DNA of 64,000 bases from Gluconobacter sp. Gdi (GTDB lineage: Bacteria; Pseudomonadota; Alphaproteobacteria; Acetobacterales; Acetobacteraceae), in the NCBI RefSeq assembly GCF_014132155.1, contig NZ_BLJQ01000003.1:60450-124449 (forward strand), in the 5' to 3' direction. Position numbers and translations under genes: made by a program. Positions 39,300 through 49,077 of the stretch are shown piece after piece (within the stretch, counting starts at the first letter, position 1; every line of letters begins with the position of its first letter). The notes under the pieces are model-generated. The model was not told the origin of the DNA. It saw only the letters and a program-made list of their open reading frames with translations, and searched no databases.

Positions 39300-42200
39300 A
39301 TGCCTCATGCCGATTTTGTCCATCTCCGTAATCACTCAGCTTACTCCCTGAGCCAGGGCGCCATTCGCATTCCAGATCTGGTTAGTCTGGCTGTGAAGAA
39401 CGGTATGCCTGCCGTTGCATTGACGGACAGTGGCAACCTATTTGGTGCTCTGGAATTTTCTCTTTACTGCCGAAGCAGCGGTGTACAGCCAATTGTGGGC
39501 TGCCAGCTCTCACTTCCATCGCGCAGCACCAAGCCCGGAGCTCCTTCTGAGCCGCTGGTGGTGCTGGCCCGGAACGAGACGGGACTGGCCAATCTCCAGA
39601 TCCTGTCCTCTGAGGGCTTTCTGAATGGCGATCCGGCTGATCCAACAATCGCTGTGGATGTGCTGTGTCAGCATGCCGACGGGTTGTTTCTTCTGACTGG
39701 CGGCAATCGTGGGCCGATCAATCGGTTGATTTATGACGAGCAGAAAGGTGAGGCAGAAGAACTGCTGCGTCGTCTGGCAGACGCTTTTCCAGGTAATATT
39801 GCGGTGGAACTCAATCGCTTCGGCGCGGCGGGTGAACGCGAAATCGAAAGCGTTCTGATCCCACTCGCGGACAAGCTTGATATTCCCCTTGTCGCTACCA
39901 ATGAGTGCTTCTTCCCGACGCCGCAGATGCACGAAGCCCATGATGCGCTTATCTGTATTGCCCAAGGGCGGACGATGGCCGAAGCCGATCGTTGGCACGT
40001 TTCCCCGCAGGCCTGGTTCAAGACGCCGGCTGAGATGCGTGAGATCTTCAAGGATTTGCCGGAAGCTTGTGATAACACGCTGATCATTGCGCAGAAATGT
40101 GCCGTCGCTGCGTGTACGCGAAAGCCACTTCTTCCGATTTGCCCGAAGGTTCGTGAGGGTTCAACGGAAGAAGAAACGCTTCGTGCTATGGCATGGGAAG
40201 GGCTGGAAAAGCGCCTTGAAGCGATCAGTGCGGACGAAGACAAAAGAAAAATCTACTCAGATCGGCTGCAGACTGAACTCGACATCATCGCGAAGATGGG
40301 TTTCCCCGGTTACTTCCTGATCGTTGCCGACTTCATTCAGTGGGCAAAAGCGCATGATATTCCCGTAGGGCCTGGGCGTGGATCGGGTGCAGGCTCACTG
40401 GTGGCGTATGCACTGACCATCACTGATATTGATCCGCTACCCTTCGGCTTGCTGTTCGAGCGCTTCCTGAACCCGGAACGTGTCTCGATGCCTGACTTTG
40501 ATATCGACTTCTGTCAGGACCGGCGAGACGAAGTTATCCGCTATGTTCGTGAGGAATACGGTGGAAGCCGTGTCGCTCAGATCATTACCTTCGGTAAGCT
40601 TCAGGCCAAAGCTGCCGTCCGGGACGTTGGTCGTGTACTTGGTTTGCCTTACGGCATGGTTAACCGGGTTGCGGAATTGATCCCAAATAACCCTGCCAAA
40701 CCAGTGACACTGGCGCAGGCGATTGAGGGCGAACCGCGCCTGCAGGAGATGCGAGACAGCGATGAAGCTTTGAAGCGGCTTCTGGAAATTGCTCTTCAGC
40801 TTGAAGGTCTCTATCGGCACGCCTCAACACATGCCGCAGGCGTCGTGATTGGCGACCGAGAACTGGTCGAACTGGTGCCGCTTTATCGAGATCCGAAGAG
40901 CGACATGCTGGTCACCCAGTACAACATGAAGTTTGTTGAGCAGGCCGGACTGGTCAAGTTCGACTTCCTTGGTCTGACGACATTAACAATTCTGAAGCGT
41001 GGTCTGGATTTCCTTAAAGAACAAGGAATTATAGTCGATCTCTCACGTATCCCGTTAGACGATAAAAAGACTTTTGAAATGCTCGCGAAGGGAGACACGG
41101 CTGGTGTCTTCCAGTTTGAAGGCGCGGGCATGCGCGATATGCTCAAACAGATGGCCGCCAGCCGTCTGGAAGATCTGATTGCCGGTGTGTCGTTGTATCG
41201 ACCGGGGCCGATGGCCAACATTCCGGACTATTGTCGGCGCAAACATGGCGAGGCATGGGAGCCGCCTCACGAAGAAATTCGGGATATTCTGGAAGAGACC
41301 TATGGGATCATGGTCTACCAGGAACAGGTCATGCAGATCGCTCAGAAAATGGCGGGATACAGCCTCGGTGGTGCTGACCTTCTGAGACGCGCCATGGGCA
41401 AGAAGATTGCGTCTGAAATGGAGAAGCAACGCGAGATCTTCACTGACGGCGCTACGGCCCGAGGAATTCCAAAAGATAAAGCCGTAGAAGTCTTTGATCT
41501 TATGGCTCGTTTTGCGGACTACGGCTTTAACAAGTCACATGCCGCTGCCTATGCTCTGGTTTCATATCAAACGGCCTGGATGAAGGCGAACCATCCAGTC
41601 GCATTCCTTGCTGGCTGTATGTCTCTGGCACGGGAAAAGACGGATAAACTCGCTGCGCTTTATCAGGAAGCAAAGCGTATGAACATCTCGGTGCTTCCCG
41701 TTGATATCAATCGCTCAATGGCGGATTTCTCCATTGAGACACTGGAGGACGGGCGTCAGGGCATTCGTTATGCGCTTTCAGCGATCAAGCGCGTCGGGAC
41801 TGCCGCCATGGAGGCGGTGGTGGCAGTTCGCGGGGACCGTCCTTTCAAGGATCTGACAGATTTTGCAGAGCGATGTGACCCTAAAAGCATTAACAAAATC
41901 CAGATAGAAAATCTCGCAAAATCAGGAGCTTTTGATAGTCTTCTTAAAGACCGCCACACCGTATTCGCGAGTGCGGACATCCTCATCCGCCGGGCGCAGG
42001 CGAGAGCGCAGGAACAGCAGGTTGGTCAGACGGGTCTGTTTGGCGGGAGCGGACAGGAGCGGGAAATTCTCCGTCTGAATGAGGGGCGCCCTTGGCCGGA
42101 TTTCGAACGTCTCTCGCTGGAAGCGTCTGCTATTGGTTTCCATATGAGCGCCCATCCTCTAGATGCATACCGCACGGTCCTTAGACGCTTGGGGGTCACG

Positions 42201-42722
42201 CCGTCGAACGCACTGGAAAATGCTGCAAAAACAGGAAGTACCCGCGTCAAGATCGCGGGATGCGTTGTGGATAAGAAAGAGCGTCCTACCCGAACTGGCA
42301 AGAAAATGGCGTGGGTCAATCTCTCAGATAGTGGTGGTGGCTGTGAAGTCACGCTCTTCGCTGAGACATTGATGTCCTGCCGAGATCTCTTGGTCGCAGG
42401 GCAAGCTATTCTTGTGCAGGCTGAACTCAAACTGGACGGGGACGCTCTGCGGATTACGGCCCAGAGCGTCATGGATCTGGAGGTCGCGGCTGCTGCTGAG
42501 CGGTCTGAAATGCGTGTGTGGCTTCGCCAGTCATCCGCTTTGCCCAGTCTTTCCGAAATGCTTGAAGAAATGCGTGGCGGACATGGGCGTGTCGTACTGC
42601 TTCCATCTCTGGAAGAGACGCAGGATGTGGAAATCCTTCTGCCCGGGACATATCGCGTGACGCCTCGGTTGGCGGAGCGGATGCGCACCATTCGTGGCGT
42701 AGAGAAGGCTGAACAACGATAA
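39300..42722 (+). CDS. dnaE: DNA polymerase III subunit alpha
   Basis: A 1140-residue replicative polymerase of the DnaE1 type. The N-terminal PHP domain begins ADFVHLRNHSAYSL. Catalytic aspartates lie in SMPDFDIDFCQDRRDEVI. The finger and thumb regions (GPGRGSGAGSLVAYAL, HAAGVVIGDRELVELVPL) and the C-terminal helix-hairpin-helix and OB-fold (RVKIAGCVVDKKERPTRTGK) are all present. The start MPHADFVHL matches alphaproteobacterial DnaE, so ATG 39300 is secure even though GAGG is only one base upstream. TAGAAT at 39288 could be a promoter -10 for a nearly leaderless mRNA, or the gene follows lolD on one transcript. A hairpin lies at about 39247-39285. Confidence 0.96.
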   Translation: MPHADFVHLRNHSAYSLSQGAIRIPDLVSLAVKNGMPAVALTDSGNLFGALEFSLYCRSSGVQPIVGCQLSLPSRSTKPGAPSEPLVVLARNETGLANLQILSSEGFLNGDPADPTIAVDVLCQHADGLFLLTGGNRGPINRLIYDEQKGEAEELLRRLADAFPGNIAVELNRFGAAGEREIESVLIPLADKLDIPLVATNECFFPTPQMHEAHDALICIAQGRTMAEADRWHVSPQAWFKTPAEMREIFKDLPEACDNTLIIAQKCAVAACTRKPLLPICPKVREGSTEEETLRAMAWEGLEKRLEAISADEDKRKIYSDRLQTELDIIAKMGFPGYFLIVADFIQWAKAHDIPVGPGRGSGAGSLVAYALTITDIDPLPFGLLFERFLNPERVSMPDFDIDFCQDRRDEVIRYVREEYGGSRVAQIITFGKLQAKAAVRDVGRVLGLPYGMVNRVAELIPNNPAKPVTLAQAIEGEPRLQEMRDSDEALKRLLEIALQLEGLYRHASTHAAGVVIGDRELVELVPLYRDPKSDMLVTQYNMKFVEQAGLVKFDFLGLTTLTILKRGLDFLKEQGIIVDLSRIPLDDKKTFEMLAKGDTAGVFQFEGAGMRDMLKQMAASRLEDLIAGVSLYRPGPMANIPDYCRRKHGEAWEPPHEEIRDILEETYGIMVYQEQVMQIAQKMAGYSLGGADLLRRAMGKKIASEMEKQREIFTDGATARGIPKDKAVEVFDLMARFADYGFNKSHAAAYALVSYQTAWMKANHPVAFLAGCMSLAREKTDKLAALYQEAKRMNISVLPVDINRSMADFSIETLEDGRQGIRYALSAIKRVGTAAMEAVVAVRGDRPFKDLTDFAERCDPKSINKIQIENLAKSGAFDSLLKDRHTVFASADILIRRAQARAQEQQVGQTGLFGGSGQEREILRLNEGRPWPDFERLSLEASAIGFHMSAHPLDAYRTVLRRLGVTPSNALENAAKTGSTRVKIAGCVVDKKERPTRTGKKMAWVNLSDSGGGCEVTLFAETLMSCRDLLVAGQAILVQAELKLDGDALRITAQSVMDLEVAAAAERSEMRVWLRQSSALPSLSEMLEEMRGGHGRVVLLPSLEETQDVEILLPGTYRVTPRLAERMRTIRGVEKAEQR

Positions 42723-42798
42723 ACCAGAGAAAATTCTTGCAATAAGGGCGCGTATCAGCCATATCGCGCTCGTCCGTTTTCTTCCCTTCAAGGAGGTT

Positions 42799-42890
42799 GG
42801 CGGACAATCCGCACGCATGACCATGAGGTTTTCTGGTGTTCCGCAAGGGACGTCGTCATGCGGAGGTCTAACCAGATGCTAGGAATTTGA
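42799..42890 (+). promoter_or_regulatory. rpsB leader with hairpins and a four-codon mini-ORF
   Basis: The rpsB leader contains a small hairpin (GCGGA-CAA-TCCGC, 42800-42812). An 8-bp stem pairs CGCATGAC (42814-42821) with GTCATGCG (42855-42862). A strong GGAGG (42862-42866) lies 9 nt before ATG CTA GGA ATT TGA (42876-42890). The rpsB Shine-Dalgarno AGGA (42881-42884) lies inside this mini-ORF, three bases before the rpsB ATG. S2 leaders are autoregulated in other bacteria; this one could be too. Confidence 0.45.
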
Positions 42891-42893
42891 ATC

Positions 42894-43688
42894 ATGGCAA
42901 TGCCAGAATTCACCATGCGCCAGCTCCTTGAAGCCGGCGTTCACTTCGGTCACCACACCCGCCGTTGGAACCCTGCAATGGCGCCGTACCTGTTTGGTAT
43001 TCGCAATCAGGTCCACATTATCGATCTGCAGCAGACCGTTCCCCTGCTGGACCGCGCCCTGAAGCTGGTCCGCGAGACGGTTGCAAACGGTGGTCGCGTT
43101 CTTTTCGTTGGAACGAAGCGCGCTGCTGCTGAGCATGTTGCTGAAGCTGCCCAGCGTTGCGGCCAGTACTACGTAAACCACCGCTGGCTCGGCGGCATGC
43201 TGACGAACTGGAAGACCATCACGGGCTCCATCAAGCGTCTGCGCCAGATCGACGACATGCTGTCCGGTGACACGGCTGGTCTGACGAAGAAGGAAGTTCT
43301 CGACATCACGCGTGACCGTGAGAAGCTCGAGCGCTCCCTCGGCGGTATCAAGGAAATGGGCGGCCTGCCTGACCTGATTTTCGTGATCGACACGAACAAG
43401 GAAAAGCTGGCTGTTGAAGAAGCCAACAAGCTCGGCATTCCGGTCATCGGCATTCTGGACAGCAACTCCAACCCGGCCGGTGTCACGTACCCGATCCCGG
43501 GCAACGACGACGCTATCCGCGCCATCACCCTGTACTGTGACCTGATTTCTGGCGCAGTTCTGGACGGTATTTCTGCTGAGCTGGCTGCTTCCGGCCACGA
43601 TATCGGCGCTGAAGAAGAGCTTCCGGCTGAGACCGCAGTTCTTGAAGCTGCCGTCGCCGAAGGTGAGCAGGCTCCAGCCGCTAACTGA
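42894..43688 (+). CDS. rpsB: 30S ribosomal protein S2
   Basis: A 264-residue S2 protein of the small ribosomal subunit. The N-terminal signature [20 protein letters not shown] is followed by [13 protein letters not shown], and the C-terminal signature is [13 protein letters not shown] short acidic alanine-rich tail ([20 protein letters not shown]) extends the usual C-terminus. Codon use is strongly biased to highly expressed codons. It forms the normal rpsB-tsf pair, with a hairpin between the genes. Confidence 0.97.
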   Translation: MAMPEFTMRQLLEAGVHFGHHTRRWNPAMAPYLFGIRNQVHIIDLQQTVPLLDRALKLVRETVANGGRVLFVGTKRAAAEHVAEAAQRCGQYYVNHRWLGGMLTNWKTITGSIKRLRQIDDMLSGDTAGLTKKEVLDITRDREKLERSLGGIKEMGGLPDLIFVIDTNKEKLAVEEANKLGIPVIGILDSNSNPAGVTYPIPGNDDAIRAITLYCDLISGAVLDGISAELAASGHDIGAEEELPAETAVLEAAVAEGEQAPAAN

Positions 43689-43735
43689 GACAGCGTGCCG
43701 TGTTCTCTCTGATGGCACGGCAACTGAAAAACATG

Positions 43736-43774
43736 CATGCGGTCGGGCGTTTACGCTCGGCCGCATGATCTTTT
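43736..43774 (+). terminator. hairpin between rpsB and tsf
   Basis: CATGCGG (43736-43742) pairs with CCGCATG (43761-43767), continued inward by CGGGCG/CGCTCG around a TTTA loop. Four Ts follow at 43771-43774. It is a partial terminator or processing site that could lower tsf relative to rpsB. The tsf ATG is only 17 nt further on. Confidence 0.6.
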
Positions 43775-43790
43775 CGAGGGATAAGAGAAC

Positions 43791-44699
43791 ATGGCAGAGA
43801 TCACCGCAGCCCTGGTTCGCGAGCTACGCGAAAGCACCGGCGCAGGCATGATGGATTGCAAGAAGGCTCTGACTGAAGCCTCTGGCGACATGGAAGCCGC
43901 CATCGACTGGCTGCGCACGAAGGGCCTGTCCCAGGCTGCCAAGAAGTCTGGCCGTACCACGGCAGAAGGTCTGGTTGGCGTTGTTTCCGGCCCGAACCGC
44001 GCCGCTATGGTCGAAGTCAATGCCGAGACGGACTTTGTTGGCCGTAACGAAGCATTCCAGGCTTTCGTTGAGCAGGTTGCTCAGGTTGCTCTGGAAGTTG
44101 GTGATGACTTGGAAACCATCAAGGCTTCCAAGGTTCCGTCTGGCCGTACGGTTGCTGACGAACTGACGCACCTGATCGCCACGATCGGTGAAAACATGTC
44201 CATTCGTCGCGCCAAGGTTCTGTCCGTAGAGACCGGCGTTGTCGCAAGCTACGTGCACAGTGCACTGCGTCCGGGCATTGGCAAGATCGGCGTTCTGGCT
44301 GCTCTTGAAGCACCGTCCGAGAGCGAAGCTATTCTGACGCTCGGCCGCCAGATTGGTATGCACGTTGCTGCAACCCGTCCGGCTGCTCTGGACGTTGCAA
44401 GCGTTGATCCGGAATCTCTGGAGCGTGAGCGCGCTGTTCTGATCGAGCAGGCTCGTGAGTCCGGCAAGCCGGAAGCCATCATCGAAAAGATGGTCGAAGG
44501 TCGTGTCCGCAAGTTCTACGAAGAAGTTGTGCTTCTTGAGCAGGTCTGGGTACTGGACGGCGAAAGCCGCGTGTCCAAGGTCGTTGAGAAGGCTGGTGCG
44601 AAGCTGATTGGTTTCGAGCGCTTCCAGCTTGGCGAAGGCATCGAAAAGGAAGAAAACGACTTCGCTGCTGAAGTGGCTGCTGCTGCTGGCACGAAGTAA
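43791..44699 (+). CDS. tsf: translation elongation factor Ts
   Basis: A 302-residue EF-Ts, the nucleotide exchange factor for EF-Tu. Signatures are [16 protein letters not shown] near the start and [15 protein letters not shown] in the core. The length is normal for the long proteobacterial form. Codon use is that of a highly expressed gene. GAGGGATAAGAGAAC precedes the ATG. It ends with a clear terminator before recO. Confidence 0.97.
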   Translation: MAEITAALVRELRESTGAGMMDCKKALTEASGDMEAAIDWLRTKGLSQAAKKSGRTTAEGLVGVVSGPNRAAMVEVNAETDFVGRNEAFQAFVEQVAQVALEVGDDLETIKASKVPSGRTVADELTHLIATIGENMSIRRAKVLSVETGVVASYVHSALRPGIGKIGVLAALEAPSESEAILTLGRQIGMHVAATRPAALDVASVDPESLERERAVLIEQARESGKPEAIIEKMVEGRVRKFYEEVVLLEQVWVLDGESRVSKVVEKAGAKLIGFERFQLGEGIEKEENDFAAEVAAAAGTK

Positions 44700-44755
44700 G
44701 ATCTTTCTTTTTCCGGCTGATGGGCTTGCCTGTTCAGTTGGATACGAGAGACTGG

Positions 44756-44788
44756 AAACTCCCGCATGGTCATCGTGCGGGAGTTTTT
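44756..44788 (+). terminator. tsf intrinsic terminator
   Basis: AAACTCCCGCA (44756-44766) pairs with TGCGGGAGTTT (44776-44786), followed by further Ts. It closes the rpsB-tsf unit. Confidence 0.85.
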
Positions 44789-44819
44789 CTGTTTTGAGGG
44801 GCTGTGGGGCTGCTTTGCA

Positions 44820-45620
44820 ATGATGGAATGGGAGGCCGCTGCGCTTGTTCTCTCCGTTCGACCCTACGGCGAAGGCAGCGCACTTGTTCACTTATTGAGC
44901 GAAGAGCACGGTGTTTCGCATGGAATGGTCCGTGGTGGTGGTTCACGGAAACAGGCCCCGCTGTGGCAAACCGGTAATCTTGTTATGGCCAGATGGCGCG
45001 CCCGGTTGTCTGATCAGCTTGGAGGTGTGACTGCCGAGCCTGTGCAAAGTGTTGGAGCCAGATTGCTGGACTTGCCGTTGCAACTGGCGATGGTCAGCAG
45101 TGCGTGTGCCCTCGCTGACGGGGCGCTCCCACAGGGTGAGCCTCATCCTGAGCTTTTCATGCGCTTGATCCGCCTGCTGACATTGATTGCTGTTGCTCCG
45201 GAGCCGCCCCCCATGGCGGCCTATATTCGCTGGGAACGTGAACTGCTCGGTGGCCTTGGGTACGGTCTGGATCTTTCGACCTGTGCAGTTACTGGAGCCA
45301 CTGAAGATCTGAATTTTGTCTCTCCACGATCTGGCCGGGCTGTCAGCGTTGCGGGAGCAGGAGAATGGCGGGACCGTCTATTGCCGCTTCCGGCCTTCCT
45401 GCGACATGACGAAGAAGAAGGCCTGCCTGACGAATGGTTACAGGGAATGACACTGACAGGTCATTTCCTGTCACGCTGGGTCTTTGGCGTCCGGCATCAA
45501 CCGTTGCCTGCCGCCCATGAAAGGCTTTTCGAGCGTGTCCGTAGGTTGACGGAGCCAGACGATTTGCAGAATGATGAGGTCAGTATTGCACCTGAACCGG
45601 ACCTGGGCGAAGACCACTGA
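44820..45620 (+). CDS. recO: DNA repair protein RecO
   Basis: A 266-residue RecO, which loads RecA on gapped DNA with RecF and RecR. The N-terminal OB-fold shows MEWEAAALVLSVRPYGEGSAL and HGVSHGMVRGGGSRK. The helical C-terminal part includes RWERELLGGLGYGLDLSTCAVTG (shown here as the family's LLxxLGYGLDLxxC). The frame is open upstream to 44766, but that would start inside the tsf terminator. ATG 44820 or 44823 is therefore the start. Its last 41 bp overlap the end of a convergent lipoprotein gene. Confidence 0.9.
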   Translation: MMEWEAAALVLSVRPYGEGSALVHLLSEEHGVSHGMVRGGGSRKQAPLWQTGNLVMARWRARLSDQLGGVTAEPVQSVGARLLDLPLQLAMVSSACALADGALPQGEPHPELFMRLIRLLTLIAVAPEPPPMAAYIRWERELLGGLGYGLDLSTCAVTGATEDLNFVSPRSGRAVSVAGAGEWRDRLLPLPAFLRHDEEEGLPDEWLQGMTLTGHFLSRWVFGVRHQPLPAAHERLFERVRRLTEPDDLQNDEVSIAPEPDLGEDH

Positions 45621-46056
45621 CGACATCCGGGTCTGCACTCCAGTTCCAGACGGACCAGTCCCATCCCGGATGCTGATTAATTTCTGCGGTCATACGTTGT
45701 TCTTCATTCGCAGAGACATGGTGGCCGGACTGGTAAGCGTGGTAAGCTGACATATTGCCCATATAGACGCACCCGCAGGCTGTCGGATCCGCATAGAGCA
45801 GGACCGGAATATTGCCTTGCATGCGGTACGTCATGGTGTTGGCAGGAAGCAGGTTCATCATTTGCCAGCGGGCTGTTGTATCGGCTGGATGGGCGACAAA
45901 GCCGCTGCGAGCCAGTGTATCTTCCTCATGGAGGATGGGCCGGTAGGGTGAACAGGCCGAAAGAAGAACGAGGGCGACGCTGGACAGAAGCGGGCGCCAG
46001 TGTCTAATTCCTGCGGAGAAAAGGGGAAGTGCATGGGCGTTGATCTGGCGGGTCAT
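45580..46056 (-). CDS. predicted lipoprotein of unknown function
   Basis: A 158-residue protein with a signal segment (LLSSVALVLLSACS) ending in a lipobox, so the mature protein begins with a lipidated cysteine. The mature part has an ACGCVYMGNMSAYHAY segment and a Trp-rich end (HPGWDWSVWNWSADPD). I do not recognise the family. The frame is open to 46170, but the start at 46056 puts the signal sensibly. Even so, its 5' end overlaps the parC start by 24 bp in divergent orientation, and its 3' end overlaps recO by 41 bp. Real coding status rests mainly on the signal peptide and lipobox. Confidence 0.65.
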   Translation of the reverse strand: MTRQINAHALPLFSAGIRHWRPLLSSVALVLLSACSPYRPILHEEDTLARSGFVAHPADTTARWQMMNLLPANTMTYRMQGNIPVLLYADPTACGCVYMGNMSAYHAYQSGHHVSANEEQRMTAEINQHPGWDWSVWNWSADPDVVSGLRPGPVQVQY

Positions 46057-48243
46057 ATTGAGGATACCAAGCTCGCGGAGGCTTTGAGCGAGCGATATAT
46101 TGCGTATGCGATGTCGACGATCATGTCGCGGTCCCTTCCGGATGTGCGTGATGGTCTCAAGCCGGTGCACCGGCGCCTCCTCTATGCGATGCAGCAGCTA
46201 CGCCTTGATCCCACATCAGGGTTTAAAAAGTGTGCACGTGTCGTCGGTGACGTGATCGGTAAGTTTCATCCGCATGGTGATGCGTCCGTTTACGAAGCGC
46301 TGGTGCGTCTGGCGCAGGATTTTGCCGTCCGTTATCCGTTGGTGGAGGGGCAGGGTAACTTTGGTTCCATCGACGGTGATGGCGCGGCTGCCATGCGATA
46401 TACGGAAAGCCGCCTGACAGAGATTGCCCAGACGCTGCTGGATGGCATCAACGATGATGCTGTCGATTTCCGGCCGACCTACGACAACGAAGATCACGAA
46501 CCGATCGTGCTGCCTGGGACGTTCCCGAACCTCTTGGCCAATGGCTCCGCGGGTATTGCGGTGGGCATGGCGACAAGCATTCCGCCTCACAATGCTGGTG
46601 AAATCTGCCGAGCTGCAAAGCTGCTGATTGAGAAGCCTGAAGCAACGGTTGCGGAACTCGTCGATTACATTCCAGGCCCTGACTTCCCGACGGGCGGCAT
46701 TCTGGTGGAAGATCGGGATTCGATTATCCGGTCTTACGAAACTGGGCGAGGCAGTTTCCGGACACGGGCGCGCTGGGAAGTTGAACAGGGACGTTTTGGT
46801 ACGTGGTGCATTGTCGTCACTGAAATTCCCTATCAGGTGCAGAAATCCCGGCTGATCGAACAGATTGCCGAGTTGATGGAGCAGCGTAAGCTGCCCTTGC
46901 TCGGAGATGTCCGGGATGAAAGCACCATGGAAATTCGTCTGGTGCTGGAGCCCAAGACCAAGGGATGTGATCCTGAGGTCCTGATGGAGACGATGTTCCG
47001 CAACACGGCACTTGAAAGCCGGTTCAGTTTGAACATGAATGTTCTGGGCGGGGATCGTGTACCGGGTGTTCTGTCGATCAAGCAGGTCATTCAGGCTTGG
47101 CTCGCACATGTGCATGAAGTGCTGGTTCGACGTTCCAACCATCGTCTTGCGGCGGTCCTGCGCCGACTGGAAATTCTTGACGGCTTTCTCGCGGTCTATC
47201 TGAATCTTGATGAGGTCATCCGCATCATTAGAGAAGAAGATGAGCCCAAGGTCTGCCTTATGAAGACCTTTACTTTGACGGATATTCAGGCGGAAGCCGT
47301 GCTGAATATGCGCCTGCGTTCTTTGCGGCGCCTGGAAGAGATGGAAATCCGTAAAGAACGTGATGCACTGGCGGATGAGCGGAAATCTCTTGAAACCCTT
47401 CTGGGTTCTGAAAAGCGGCGCTGGACACGGATCGGCAAAGATCTGGACGCCACGATCAAGAAATTCGGCAGTGGCCCACTAGGTGATCGCCGGACAACAA
47501 TTGCTGAACCGCCCAAAGCCATCGATATTTCAGCGGCTCTGGAGGTTGATCGTGAGCCTCTGACAATTCTGCTGTCCAGCGAAGGCTGGATACGGGCCAT
47601 GAAAGGCCATGGATTGGACCCGGAAGGCCATCGCTTCAAGGAAGGTGATTCGCCGGGACTGATGGCGGAATGTCAGAGCACAGACCGGGTCTGCCTGATC
47701 GCCAGCGGAGGAAAGGCGTTCACACTCAAAGCTGCGGATCTGCCCCGTGGACGTGGTTTTGGTCAGCCGGTGCGGACGCTGATGGACATTGCGCAGGAAG
47801 AGCGCATCGTTGCCATGTTCCCTGTGACGGAGGATGGCAAGCGCCTGATCGCCTCCGAAACTGGGCGTGGCATGATTGTGTCTGAAGCTGGGATTGTTGC
47901 CGAGAAGCGGACCGGCAAGCAGGTTTTTAACGTCAAGGATGGGGAAAGCGTTTTTGCCTGTATTCCGGCAGTTGGAACGCATGTTCTGGCGGTCGGGCAT
48001 AACAAGCGCGTTCTTATTTTCCCAATGGAACAGGTTCCTGAGATGACGCGTGGGTCAGGCGTGTCTCTTCAGAAGCTGGGCGAGAGCACATTGCGGGATC
48101 TCAGGGCCTTTACGCTTGAGGAAGGCCTTCTGTGGCAGCCCGGGCAGCGTGTACGACCTGCTGCTGATCTGGCCCCGCTTGAAGGACGGCGCGGTGCAGT
48201 TGGGCGTGCCGCTCCGCAATGGATCCTGCGCAAACCAAGCTGA
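46033..48243 (+). CDS. parC: DNA topoisomerase IV subunit A
   Basis: A 736-residue type IIA topoisomerase subunit that decatenates daughter chromosomes. The catalytic Tyr123 lies in [11 protein letters not shown], the N-terminal [20 protein letters not shown] is typical, and the C-terminal beta-propeller is present with [16 protein letters not shown] repeats. The quinolone-binding region reads [12 protein letters not shown]: Ala84 stands where E. coli ParC has Ser80, while Glu88 (E. coli Glu84) is kept. ATG 46033 is preceded by AGGGGAAG; the upstream ATG at 46000 has no such site. It converges with bpt, only 2 nt apart. Confidence 0.94.
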   Translation: MGVDLAGHIEDTKLAEALSERYIAYAMSTIMSRSLPDVRDGLKPVHRRLLYAMQQLRLDPTSGFKKCARVVGDVIGKFHPHGDASVYEALVRLAQDFAVRYPLVEGQGNFGSIDGDGAAAMRYTESRLTEIAQTLLDGINDDAVDFRPTYDNEDHEPIVLPGTFPNLLANGSAGIAVGMATSIPPHNAGEICRAAKLLIEKPEATVAELVDYIPGPDFPTGGILVEDRDSIIRSYETGRGSFRTRARWEVEQGRFGTWCIVVTEIPYQVQKSRLIEQIAELMEQRKLPLLGDVRDESTMEIRLVLEPKTKGCDPEVLMETMFRNTALESRFSLNMNVLGGDRVPGVLSIKQVIQAWLAHVHEVLVRRSNHRLAAVLRRLEILDGFLAVYLNLDEVIRIIREEDEPKVCLMKTFTLTDIQAEAVLNMRLRSLRRLEEMEIRKERDALADERKSLETLLGSEKRRWTRIGKDLDATIKKFGSGPLGDRRTTIAEPPKAIDISAALEVDREPLTILLSSEGWIRAMKGHGLDPEGHRFKEGDSPGLMAECQSTDRVCLIASGGKAFTLKAADLPRGRGFGQPVRTLMDIAQEERIVAMFPVTEDGKRLIASETGRGMIVSEAGIVAEKRTGKQVFNVKDGESVFACIPAVGTHVLAVGHNKRVLIFPMEQVPEMTRGSGVSLQKLGESTLRDLRAFTLEEGLLWQPGQRVRPAADLAPLEGRRGAVGRAAPQWILRKPS

Positions 48244-48245
48244 TG

Positions 48246-48962
48246 TCAGACCGGTGCGGCCAACGTTTCCCAGTGACCACCCTGGAAGATCTCAGCCGGA
48301 CGGAAGGTGGCCTTGTAAGCCATTTTCCGGCTGCCGGGGACGTAATAGCCTAGATAGAGATGAAGGCTTCCGCGCCGCTTGGTCAGATTGATCAGCGTCA
48401 GGATTGAATAGGTTCCCCAGGAGGCCGTCGGGCTGGATGTATCGTAGAACGTATAAACTGCGGACAGGCCGTCAGACATAATATCCACGAGGCTGACGCA
48501 GACGAGTTGGCCTTCAGGGGTTCGAAATTCCACGACAACCGTTTCCACCGGGGTGTTGGAAATCAGTTCGACGTAATCCTGCCAGGACATGTGGGCCATG
48601 TCGCCGTCCGTGTGCCGACTTTCCTGGTAGGCATGGAACAGGGCAAACTGCTCCTGCGTTGGCACCGGCGGTATGATGACAGCATTGGTATTTTCGTGAT
48701 GCTTCCAGACGCGCTTCTGGGCACGCGAAGGCGTGAAGAGTCCTACAGGAAGGCGCAGGGGCTTGCAGGCCCGGCAGTCGATGCAGACAGGTGCGTAGGC
48801 GATTGTATGGCTGCGCCGGAAGCCAGCCTGGGACAGACGGTCATGCAATGCCGAAGCATTCGGGCCGGAAAGATCAGTCAGAACCTTGCGCTCCATGCGA
48901 TCGGGCAGGTACGGGCATGGTGCTGGCTCGGTTGTATAGAAGAGCTGTGGGCGGTGTTGCAC
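48246..48962 (-). CDS. bpt: aspartate/glutamate leucyltransferase (arginyltransferase family)
   Basis: A 238-residue Bpt/Ate1-family aminoacyl-tRNA-protein transferase that adds Leu to N-terminal Asp or Glu and marks proteins for ClpAP. The N-terminal CPYLPDRMERKVLTDLSG and the cysteine pair in YAPVCIDCRACKPLRLPV are diagnostic. The C-terminal GNAT-like fold includes VYTFYDTS and LYLGYYVPGSRKMAYKA. Length and both domains are complete. The bacterial enzymes of this class use Leu-tRNA by family knowledge. It is transcribed alone on minus. Confidence 0.93.
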   Translation of the reverse strand: MQHRPQLFYTTEPAPCPYLPDRMERKVLTDLSGPNASALHDRLSQAGFRRSHTIAYAPVCIDCRACKPLRLPVGLFTPSRAQKRVWKHHENTNAVIIPPVPTQEQFALFHAYQESRHTDGDMAHMSWQDYVELISNTPVETVVVEFRTPEGQLVCVSLVDIMSDGLSAVYTFYDTSSPTASWGTYSILTLINLTKRRGSLHLYLGYYVPGSRKMAYKATFRPAEIFQGGHWETLAAPV

Positions 48963-49077
48963 AGGGCCGCTCCTCCAATGGAAAACCAGATGCGTTCTTC
49001 AGCCTAACCCAGACAGGACGCTGGCGCATCCATCATCTTTGCGGGAAGAGTATAGCCTCGGCCTGATTGGGAGTTTT

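Noticed and set aside
43824-44891. 355-codon minus-strand frame opposite tsf and the recO start
   Set aside because: It crosses the tsf terminator, has no domain and mirrors tsf codon bias.
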